64,000 bases of DNA, taken from the NCBI RefSeq assembly GCF_009711055.1, contig NZ_WMJY01000002.1, positions 157,571-221,570 of the forward strand, in the 5' to 3' direction. Below, piece after piece: positions 27,995 to 35,247 of the stretch (within the stretch, counting starts at the first letter, position 1; each line of letters starts with the position of its first letter). The notes below the pieces were generated by a model that worked only from the letters and a program-made list of their open reading frames with translations, made no database searches and was not told where the DNA came from. Origin of the DNA: Myroides pelagicus (GTDB taxonomy: Bacteria > Bacteroidota > Bacteroidia > Flavobacteriales > Flavobacteriaceae). A program made the translations under genes and the position numbers.

Positions 27995-28746
27995 ATTTTT
28001 TTTGCTTCATAAAGTATATACGAAGTGACTGTCGTGCTATCAGAACTTTCTACCCAAGCATGTACGGTATAAGTAATCTTTGTATCAAGTAAATCTTTTA
28101 TGTAAATATGAGGTGCAGGCTGTGTGAGGATTAAATTGTTTTGTTCAAGTGAGGCTTGTAACTTATCAATGAATTCACTGGTGTTTTTGAGTAAGGTCGT
28201 CTGTAAATTGATTTCTAATTTTCTCAAGTTATTTTGAGATAGGTTTTTTATTTTTCCGTTGGAAAGTATTCCATTAGGTAGATAGACTACATTGTTTTGA
28301 GAAGTCTGGATTTGTGTTGAAAATATATGTATTCCTAGCACTTTGCCTATTTCGCCTTGAGCTTCAATGGTATCTCCAATGCGAAAGGGTTTGAATAAGA
28401 TGATTAATACCCCTCCAGCAAAATTACTCAATGAACCTTGTAAACTTAAACCAATCGCTAGAGTCATTGCACCTACTATGGCTACAAAAGAACTAGTTTG
28501 AATCCCTAATTTGGAAGCAATGATAACAAATAGTAAAATGCGCAGTCCCCAAATAAGTATGTCTATTAAAAAACTTGCAAATGTAGGGTCAATGCGCTTT
28601 TCTAAAAATAACTTGTTTGCTAGTTTTTTCAAGAATTTGATGGCAAACATTCCAACTGCCAAGATAAAAAGTGAAGTTACTACTTCGGGTAGAAACTTTA
28701 TAATAGTGTCTATGTAATTGCTTAATAAGCCGTCTAGTTTTTGCAT
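27979..28746 (-). CDS. Mechanosensitive ion channel, MscS family
   Basis: Small-conductance mechanosensitive channel for osmotic relief. Three N-terminal transmembrane helices (about 15-40, 58-78, 88-110) are followed by the pore-helix signature GAMTLAIGLSLQGSLSNFAGGVLIILFKPFRIGD (here split: AIGLSLQGSLSNFAGG, then KPFRIGD) and the cytoplasmic beta/alpha vestibule domain. 255 residues is the compact MscS size. It begins 2 nt after the DUF255 gene on the same strand, forming a two-gene unit. Confidence 0.93.
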   Translation of the reverse strand: MQKLDGLLSNYIDTIIKFLPEVVTSLFILAVGMFAIKFLKKLANKLFLEKRIDPTFASFLIDILIWGLRILLFVIIASKLGIQTSSFVAIVGAMTLAIGLSLQGSLSNFAGGVLIILFKPFRIGDTIEAQGEIGKVLGIHIFSTQIQTSQNNVVYLPNGILSNGKIKNLSQNNLRKLEINLQTTLLKNTSEFIDKLQASLEQNNLILTQPAPHIYIKDLLDTKITYTVHAWVESSDSTTVTSYILYEAKKISDAL

Positions 28747-28748
28747 GT

Positions 28749-30761
28749 TTATAGTTTATGATTGGTTAGAAAAGATGGATTATTTTCTGGTTTTAAACAA
28801 GTAGAATTTGTACATAAGTAGTATTGACTATTTACTGTTTGGTTTATTGTATATTTACTTAAATAAGGTATTGATGATTCTGTTTGAACCGGAAAGATAA
28901 AAGAATGGGTAATATTCTCTTTTCTCAGGTTTAAAGATAGTTCTAAAGCATCATTAGCAACAATGGTTAACTCTTGTGGGTGTTCAATGTATAGATTTGC
29001 CAATAGCCAATGTGAATAAGCCGAAGGATAGTCAACTTGAGAACACATCGTACCGTTCATAGTTTTTGCTAGTTTAGTGTAATAGTTATTTTCGAATAAA
29101 ACACCTAGTTTTAATAGGTTGATACACATGATTGCATTAGATGACGGGATTACATTGTCCTCTGTTTCAAAGATACGTGTTACATAAGCTTGTGTTTTTG
29201 CGTTTAAGAAGAAAAACATAGCGTTTTCATCGAAGAAGTTGTCTAAGCAATAGTCTGTTTGTTGTTTTGCTATTCGTAAATAAGATTCTTCGGCCGTACA
29301 CTCATAAAGCTGGATACAAGCTTGAATAAAAAATGCATAGTCATCAAAATATGCCTTAATAGGTGTTTTGTTTCCGTTTATAAAATTGTGATATAGCTCT
29401 TGCGTTTCGTTATCCATTAAGTGTATTTGGATGAAACTGAACAATGTTTTTGCACGTGTGAGATAAGTTGGCTCACTTAGCGCTGTATAGCTATCAAGTA
29501 ATCCAGTAATGTACATAGCATTCCAAGATAATAGTGCTTTGTTGTCAATACGGGGGTGTTTTCTTTTTATTCGGTATGTCAATAATTCTTGTTCCCATTT
29601 TTGTTTGAGTTGGTGAATTTCATCAGTTGACTTATTGTAATATTTAGCAATAGCTTCAATGGAGTTATTTTGGATTAGGACATATTTTTCGTCTTCCCAA
29701 TATCCGAAGCTATTAATATTGTATAAAGTAGAGAAAATATCAAAATTAGTACTAATAATTGCTTCTAATTCATCAATGGTCCAAACGTAGAACTCTCCTT
29801 CTACTAATTGACCTTTTGCATTTAGGCTATCAGCATCATAGGCTGAATAGTATCCCCCATAGTTGTTTTTCCAATTAGTTTCTATGAATTGAATAGTTTT
29901 TTCTATAACTTCTTTATATAGTGTATTTTGTGTTCGTTTGTATGCGTCTGCATAGACTTGCAGTAATTGTGCATTGTCATATAGCATTTTTTCAAAATGT
30001 GGGATATGCCAACGGTCGTCAACAGAATATCTCGAAAAACCACCTTCTATAGTATCAAATAATCCTCCCCATGCCATTTTGGTTAAGGTGAGGTCTACGT
30101 ATTCTAGTAGCGAGGTATCTTCTTTTAATAGGCCGTAATTTTGAAGGAATAGTAAATTTGTTGGCATCATGAACTTTGGAGTTCTGCTGTATCCACCATA
30201 TTCCCAGTCAAAGCTTTTTTTCCATTTGTCTAATAATGGAGCAAAGTCAAAGTTGTTTTCTGTAACAAGACTAGGAGCAGCACTTAGTACAGATATTCCT
30301 TGGTGTAATTGTTCTGCATACTCTAAAGCAGTGTTTGGTTTAGATTGGTACAAGGCAGATAATTGAGTTAAAGCATCACACCACTTTTCTTTCGAAAAAT
30401 AAGTACCTCCCCAGATTGGCCGACCGTCAGGAAGGCATACAACATTCAAGGGCCACCCTCCTTGATTTGTCATTAGTTGTACAGATTTCATATAAAAAGC
30501 ATCAATATCTGGCATTTCTTCTCTATCGACCTTAATCGATACAAAGTGTTGATTCATTAAATCAGCAACTTCTCGGTTTTCAAAACTCTCATGTTCCATT
30601 ACATGACACCAATGGCAAGTAGAATACCCTATACTGATAATGATTAATTTATTAGTTTGTTTTGCCAATGTAAGGCTTGAGTTGTTGTATGCTAACCAAT
30701 GTACTGGATTAGTGGCATGTTGTAATAAATATGGACTTGTCTCTTGGTATAATTTATTCAT
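28749..30761 (-). CDS. Thioredoxin-domain DUF255 protein (YyaL/SPATA20 family)
   Basis: 670 residues: an N-terminal thioredoxin-like domain with YSTCHWCHVMEHESF (CxxC at about residues 49-52), then a long six-hairpin (alpha/alpha)6 glycosidase-like or epimerase-like domain with ARNKHP-type segments (IKRKHPRIDNKALLSWNAMY) and WGGLFDTIEGGFSRYSVD. The family occurs from bacteria to human SPATA20; its substrate is not established. The length is close to the usual 650-700. It is upstream of mscS with a 2-nt gap. Confidence 0.92.
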   Translation of the reverse strand: MNKLYQETSPYLLQHATNPVHWLAYNNSSLTLAKQTNKLIIISIGYSTCHWCHVMEHESFENREVADLMNQHFVSIKVDREEMPDIDAFYMKSVQLMTNQGGWPLNVVCLPDGRPIWGGTYFSKEKWCDALTQLSALYQSKPNTALEYAEQLHQGISVLSAAPSLVTENNFDFAPLLDKWKKSFDWEYGGYSRTPKFMMPTNLLFLQNYGLLKEDTSLLEYVDLTLTKMAWGGLFDTIEGGFSRYSVDDRWHIPHFEKMLYDNAQLLQVYADAYKRTQNTLYKEVIEKTIQFIETNWKNNYGGYYSAYDADSLNAKGQLVEGEFYVWTIDELEAIISTNFDIFSTLYNINSFGYWEDEKYVLIQNNSIEAIAKYYNKSTDEIHQLKQKWEQELLTYRIKRKHPRIDNKALLSWNAMYITGLLDSYTALSEPTYLTRAKTLFSFIQIHLMDNETQELYHNFINGNKTPIKAYFDDYAFFIQACIQLYECTAEESYLRIAKQQTDYCLDNFFDENAMFFFLNAKTQAYVTRIFETEDNVIPSSNAIMCINLLKLGVLFENNYYTKLAKTMNGTMCSQVDYPSAYSHWLLANLYIEHPQELTIVANDALELSLNLRKENITHSFIFPVQTESSIPYLSKYTINQTVNSQYYLCTNSTCLKPENNPSFLTNHKL

Positions 30762-30888
30762 AATAACGTCTTATTGAGATGATGTAAAAATAAGAGTTAA
30801 TAAAGAGATTAGCGCATGTTGGTAATAAAAATAGGTAAATACTTCTTTTTATAGAAAAATTAAAGTCTGTTGATTTTAAGGTAAGTAT

Positions 30889-30915
30889 TTGATTTATAAT
30901 TATGGACTATATTTG
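30889..30915 (+). promoter_or_regulatory. Putative promoter for a short transcript
   Basis: TTG at 30889-30891 and TATATTTG at 30908-30915 with a 16-nt spacer, close to the TTG-N17-23-TAnnTTTG consensus. It would drive transcription into the two short frames, not directly into the phosphate transporter gene 700 nt away. Confidence 0.4.
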
Positions 30916-30994
30916 ATAGGAGTGGCTTTGGGAGATAAGCTGATATTTCTTTAACCAAGCTACATATGGTTACTTTTAAAAACGGAGGTATGCT

Positions 30995-31054
30995 ATGTTT
31001 TATACTTTTCGAAAAGCTTTTGCTTTTTCTTTTAAATTATTAGTAAGACACTGA
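30995..31054 (+). CDS. Possible 19-residue leader or small peptide (short ORF 1)
   Basis: ATG preceded by GGAGG at 30984-30988, 6 nt away: an unusually good Shine-Dalgarno site for Bacteroidota. It codes MFYTFRKAFAFSFKLLVRH, basic and hydrophobic. The sequence around its start resembles that of the frame at 31366. Coding is unproven. Confidence 0.3.
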   Translation: MFYTFRKAFAFSFKLLVRH

Positions 31055-31365
31055 ATAGAGAAATGGTAGGTTTTAAAAATCAAGTAGCTTGTTTTAACTC
31101 ATCGATATTTCAAAATAGTAGTATTTCGAGCCAAGCTTGTGCTATTAGTGCAGTATTTCTGCAGTATACTACCCTAGGAGGGCATTCTTGGCAAGGAATG
31201 TGCACTCATACTGCAAGTATAGGTCAAAAGAGCATGGAAAAATAACGTCGATCAGTTGTAGTAACCTGATCGATTAGAAAAACGAATGCCCAATAAAGTA
31301 TTAAATAACCGGATTTATAAGATGTATCTGCATATCTGTTTGATGTGAGAAAGGGAGGTAAGTTA

Positions 31366-31416
31366 ATGTTTTTCTTAGAAAAAAACGTAAAAACACTTTT
31401 TCTGATGTCTGTATAA
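31366..31416 (+). CDS. Possible 16-residue leader or small peptide (short ORF 2)
   Basis: ATG preceded by GGGAGG at 31353-31358 with a 7-nt gap; it codes MFFLEKNVKTLFLMSV, then stop. A ten-T run starts 11 nt after the stop. The start region (AAGGGAGGTAAGTTAATG) aligns with that of ORF 1 at most positions, suggesting common ancestry. Coding is unproven. Confidence 0.3.
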   Translation: MFFLEKNVKTLFLMSV

Positions 31417-31620
31417 TAGCTTATTGTTTTTTTTTTGAATGACTACTGGTTTTCTCTTTTAAATCAAGGCTATAATAGTAAATGTAGATAGGTAGTAATT
31501 TTCTAAAAAATGTTTTTGTTAAGAGGTGTTGTTTTCGCTTAAATCATAACATTGACTTAACATAGGTTTTCAGATTTATAATCAAATTTGCAGCTCACTT
31601 ATAATTAAATATTTAGATTA

Positions 31621-33900
31621 ATGGAACAGATTTTTATCGTAATGCTTATCGCATTGGCAGTTCTAGCGATTATTGATATTACTGTAGGAGTTAGTAATGA
31701 CGCTGTTAACTTTTTGAACTCGGCTATAGGTTCAAAAGCAGTAACTTTCAAAACTATTATGATAGTAGCTTCTTTAGGTATATTGGTAGGAGCTTTATTT
31801 TCGAGTGGTATGATGGAGATTGCCCGAAGTGGTATTTTTATCCCCAAGATGTTTACGTTTAACGATGTAATGATCATATTCCTCGCCGTAATGATTACGG
31901 ATGTACTTTTGTTAGATGTGTTTAACTCTTTAGGGTTACCAACTTCAACAACAGTATCAATTGTATTTGAATTACTTGGGTCAGCAGTTTGTTTGGCAGT
32001 TATTAAGATTGTAAACAGCGGTTCAGGTTGGGATACGCTGCCGGAATATATTAATACGGCTAAGGCAACTCAGATTGTAGTAGGTATTCTATTGTCAGTA
32101 CTACTATCTTTTACCATAGGTTCGATTGTACAGTATTTGTCTCGACTAGTATTTACGTTTAATATAGACAAGAAGTTAAAGACTTTTGGTGGGATTTTTG
32201 GTGGTATAGCGATTACTGCAATTACCTTCTTTATCTTGATTAAAGGACTTAAAGGAGCTAGTTTCTTAAGTAAAGAAACAACATTGTGGATTAAAGAAAA
32301 TCAAATGACAATTGTAGCAATTAGCTTTGTTATTTGGACGATTATCTCACAATTACTAGTAAGCGTATTTAAAATAAATATTTTACGTGTTATCATTGTT
32401 ATAGGTACATTCGCCTTAGCTCTTGCTTTTGCAGGTAACGACTTGGTGAACTTTATTGGTGTGCCAATCGCTGCATTCCAATCGTTTGGATTCTTCCAAG
32501 CATCCGGAATGGGAGCAGATGAATTTATGATGGGAGTGCTGGCTGAAGAGAGTGTAGTAGCTCCGTTCTATTTCTTATTGATTGCAGGAATAATCATGGT
32601 AGTAACGCTATGGACTTCTAAAAAAGCAAAAGCTGTAGTTGAGACAGAAATGAACTTAGCTAGACAAGATGCTGGAGGTACAGAAGAGAAATTTGATTCT
32701 AATGTGCTATCACGTTCTATTGTTCGAGGTACTGTATTTATGGGGAATATGATTGATTTTGTATTGCCAAAATCACTTCAATTAAAATTAGACAAACGTT
32801 TCGAGAAACCTGCAGTTACTGTAAAAAGAGCAGCAAAAGATGAACCAGCGTTTGATATGGTACGTGCTTCAGTTAACTTAATGGTTGCAAGTATATTGAT
32901 TTCGATAGGTACTTCGATGAAGCTACCTTTGTCAACTACTTATGTAACGTTCATGGTAGCAATGGGTACATCATTTGCAGATAGAGCATGGGATAGAGAC
33001 TCTGCAGTATATCGTGTAGCGGGTGTATTTAATGTAATTGGAGGTTGGTTTGTAACAGGTATTGTTGCTTTCCTTGCTTCATTTGTAACTGCATATATCT
33101 TAAAAATAGGTGAAGTATATTCACTTGTGTTAATGTTGATTATTGTAGGGATCCTACTTTATAGAAGTAATAAAGTTCACAGAAGAAAAGAGAAAGAAAA
33201 AGAATTAGAGGAAGCGCAATTAAGCCGTGTAGATGTTGTAAATATACAAGGTGTAGCTGCTGAAAGTTCGACTCAGATTGCCAATGTTCTTACTCGTGTA
33301 AATGAACAATATACTGTAGTAATTGATGCTATTGCTCTTCAAGATATTAATGAACTGAAGAAAAGTAGAAAGAAATTAAAGAAATTAGAGAAAGAAGTTG
33401 ATAACCTTCGCGGTAACGTTTATTACTTCATTAAAAACTTAGACGATACATCAGTAGAGGCAAGTAAGTTTTATGTTGTAACATTGGGTTATCTACAAGA
33501 AATGATTAAGGCTGTGAGTTTTATTTCTCAAAACAGTTTAACTCACGTTGATAATAATCACAAAAAACTTAAGTTCAATCAGATTAGAGACCTTAAGTTA
33601 ATCGATCAAAAACTTCAAGAGTTCTTTGATCAAATTATCAAACTGTTCTCAGAAGAGAAGTACTCAGAAATAGAAGCTATTCTTGCAAATAAAGAAGAGA
33701 TTATTTCGACAGTTGATAAATTAATTCAAAAACAAATTATTCGTATTAGAACGACTGAAACAAGTCCGAAGAATAGTAAATTGTATTTTTCTATTTTGTT
33801 TGAATCAGATGACTTGATTAAAGCGACAATCGGATTATTAGAATTGTTTAAGAATTTTGAAATGGATGTTAAGAGGAAATCGTTCATAAGAATGAGATAA
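31621..33900 (+). CDS. Inorganic phosphate transporter, PiT family, with PhoU-like C-terminal domain
   Basis: Cation-coupled phosphate uptake protein. The two inverted PiT signatures are visible: GVSNDAVNFLNSAIGSKAV (about 23-41) and AGNDLVNFIGVPIAAF (about 271-286). A second membrane part begins near residue 415 (LMVASILISIGTSMKLPLSTTYV). Residues about 545-759 are a cytoplasmic charged helical domain of the PhoU/DUF47 type, fused here instead of encoded separately. 759 residues is the large Bacteroidota form. It has a 0.86-kb upstream region and its own terminator, so it is probably a single-gene unit. An imperfect -7 CAAATTTG lies at 31583-31590. Confidence 0.93.
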   Translation: MEQIFIVMLIALAVLAIIDITVGVSNDAVNFLNSAIGSKAVTFKTIMIVASLGILVGALFSSGMMEIARSGIFIPKMFTFNDVMIIFLAVMITDVLLLDVFNSLGLPTSTTVSIVFELLGSAVCLAVIKIVNSGSGWDTLPEYINTAKATQIVVGILLSVLLSFTIGSIVQYLSRLVFTFNIDKKLKTFGGIFGGIAITAITFFILIKGLKGASFLSKETTLWIKENQMTIVAISFVIWTIISQLLVSVFKINILRVIIVIGTFALALAFAGNDLVNFIGVPIAAFQSFGFFQASGMGADEFMMGVLAEESVVAPFYFLLIAGIIMVVTLWTSKKAKAVVETEMNLARQDAGGTEEKFDSNVLSRSIVRGTVFMGNMIDFVLPKSLQLKLDKRFEKPAVTVKRAAKDEPAFDMVRASVNLMVASILISIGTSMKLPLSTTYVTFMVAMGTSFADRAWDRDSAVYRVAGVFNVIGGWFVTGIVAFLASFVTAYILKIGEVYSLVLMLIIVGILLYRSNKVHRRKEKEKELEEAQLSRVDVVNIQGVAAESSTQIANVLTRVNEQYTVVIDAIALQDINELKKSRKKLKKLEKEVDNLRGNVYYFIKNLDDTSVEASKFYVVTLGYLQEMIKAVSFISQNSLTHVDNNHKKLKFNQIRDLKLIDQKLQEFFDQIIKLFSEEKYSEIEAILANKEEIISTVDKLIQKQIIRIRTTETSPKNSKLYFSILFESDDLIKATIGLLELFKNFEMDVKRKSFIRMR

Positions 33901-33926
33901 TCTTATATATTTAATTACAGTGAAGG

Positions 33927-33954
33927 AGAGGTTGTTTTTACAACCTCTTTTTTT
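33927..33954 (+). terminator. Rho-independent terminator after the phosphate transporter gene
   Basis: An 8-bp stem, AGAGGTTG / CAACCTCT, with a TTTTTA loop and a run of seven T. Confidence 0.88.
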
Positions 33955-34152
33955 GTGTTTATTAGAGAAGTTTAGGTAGTTTGAATGTTAGATTAGTCGT
34001 TGTTTCTATTTAATGGATTTTGTTTTGAATTATGATGTTCTGCATTGTAATTTTACATCGATAAATCATTGACTATTAATAATTAACTTAATCTTAGATA
34101 TATAAAAATATAGGCGAACAATTAAGTGTTTAGGATAAAATAACCTAAAGTA

Positions 34153-34190
34153 AAAAGGCAGTAGCAAACTTGTGTTTACTACTGCCTTTT
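34153..34190 (-). terminator. Terminator of the nfu gene
   Basis: A 17-bp stem, arms 34153-34169 and 34174-34190 (AAAAGGCAGTAGCAAAC on the + strand), with a TTGT loop. The one mismatch is C-A on the + strand but G-U on the - strand, so it folds better as leftward RNA, and T residues follow on that strand. Confidence 0.85.
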
Positions 34191-34231
34191 ATGTTGTAAT
34201 AATAATGTGCTTTTAACTTAACAGAGTGTAT

Positions 34232-35131
34232 TTAACCATTGTAGGCTTCTACGATAATATCATTGTCTTGTAACATTTGTCTAAGCATGTTTTCAATACC
34301 GTTCTTAAGGGTAAAAGTAGAAGAAGGACATCCACTACATGCGCCTTGTAGGATAACGTTTACCGTGTTGGTTTCTTCGTTGTATTTTTGAAAAGCAATA
34401 TTTCCTCCATCAGCTTGTACTGCTGGTTTAACATATTCTTCCAAAATATTGATGATTCGTTGAGATTTTTCATCTAGAGCGTCGAAGTGTTGATCAGCTT
34501 GCTCTTCTACTTGTTTAGTATCCAGTATAAGAGATTCATCAACTGCTAGATTGCCATTTTCTAAAAATTCTTTGATGAATGAACGAGTGGATTGAATATA
34601 ATCATTCCATTCGTAAGCATCAAATTTAGAAATAGAAACATAGTTTTCATCAATAAAGACTTCTTTTACGAAAGATTGTTTAAACAATTCTTTGGCAAGG
34701 TCTGAAGTTTGTGTTTCGTCGATATTTTTATATTCAACGTGCTTTTTTGTTAATAATTTATTAGCTACAAACTTTATTACAGAAGGATTTGGTGTTGATT
34801 CAGCGTATATAGTGATTGGTTGCTTTTTTATTTCTTTTTTAGAATCAATTAGTATTTTCTTACCTTTAGCAAGAAATAGTTCTATTTGATCAGCAACTGT
34901 TTCTTTTACATCATCCCATTCAACGATAGAAAATTTTTCAATGGCAATAAAATTATTTGAGATATAAATCGTTTTAACAAAAGGAAGATAGAATAATTCG
35001 CGTGCTAATGGTGAATTAGCCGTTTCATCAATATTTTTGAATTCGAAGTTTTCTCCTTTAGTTATAAAATCAGGTAAAACAAATTTTATAATTGTAGGGT
35101 TAGACGTATTTTGAATTTGTATTTTTGACAT
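34232..35131 (-). CDS. NifU/Nfu-type iron-sulfur scaffold with duplicated N-terminal domain
   Basis: Fe-S cluster carrier. The C-terminal NifU domain has the cluster-binding CxxC in QGACSGCPSSTFTLKNGI (about residues 266-283). Upstream are two copies of the Nfu N-terminal domain: residues about 8-95 (NTSNPTIIKFVLPDF, KNIDETANSPLARELF) and 108-190 (STPNPSVIKFVANKL, KNIDETQTSDLAKELF). Human NFU1-like proteins have one; two in tandem is the flavobacterial form, giving 299 residues. It stands alone with its own -7 element and terminator. Confidence 0.93.
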   Translation of the reverse strand: MSKIQIQNTSNPTIIKFVLPDFITKGENFEFKNIDETANSPLARELFYLPFVKTIYISNNFIAIEKFSIVEWDDVKETVADQIELFLAKGKKILIDSKKEIKKQPITIYAESTPNPSVIKFVANKLLTKKHVEYKNIDETQTSDLAKELFKQSFVKEVFIDENYVSISKFDAYEWNDYIQSTRSFIKEFLENGNLAVDESLILDTKQVEEQADQHFDALDEKSQRIINILEEYVKPAVQADGGNIAFQKYNEETNTVNVILQGACSGCPSSTFTLKNGIENMLRQMLQDNDIIVEAYNG

Positions 35132-35147
35132 ATTATTTTAGTTTTTT

Positions 35148-35155
35148 CAAAATTA
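35148..35155 (-). promoter_or_regulatory. Putative -7 promoter element of nfu
   Basis: On the - strand TAATTTTG fits TAnnTTTG, 16 nt before the ATG at 35131. No -33 TTG at the usual spacing. Confidence 0.4.
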
Positions 35156-35247
35156 ACAAAGAAAATTACTATGTGTCTTGAATAACGTTTATTTAAACAT
35201 ATAATTAACAAATAAGTAAGCAGTAATAATTTTAATATAGCGATAAA

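Larger units (their letters stand above)
30762..31620. other. 859-nt intergenic region before the phosphate transporter gene
   Basis: The longest non-coding stretch in the window. It holds a promoter-like TTG-N16-TATATTTG (30889-30915), two short reading frames with strong GGAGG ribosome sites (30995-31054 and 31366-31416), a TCGATCAG / CTGATCGA inverted repeat (31248-31255 and 31266-31273), and a ten-T run at 31427-31436. A 60-codon frame at 31063-31245 has no protein-like character. Function unknown. Confidence 0.6.
33901..34231. other. 331-nt intergenic region between two convergent genes
   Basis: Holds the phosphate transporter terminator (33927-33954) and the nfu terminator on the opposite strand (34153-34190). 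The AT-rich 200 nt between them shows no gene or repeat that I can support. Confidence 0.7.

Noticed and set aside
31063..31245. 60-codon open frame in the gap before the phosphate transporter gene
   Set aside because: Serine- and cysteine-rich with no hydrophobic core or family resemblance, weak ribosome site, and it lies over inverted repeats; likely chance.
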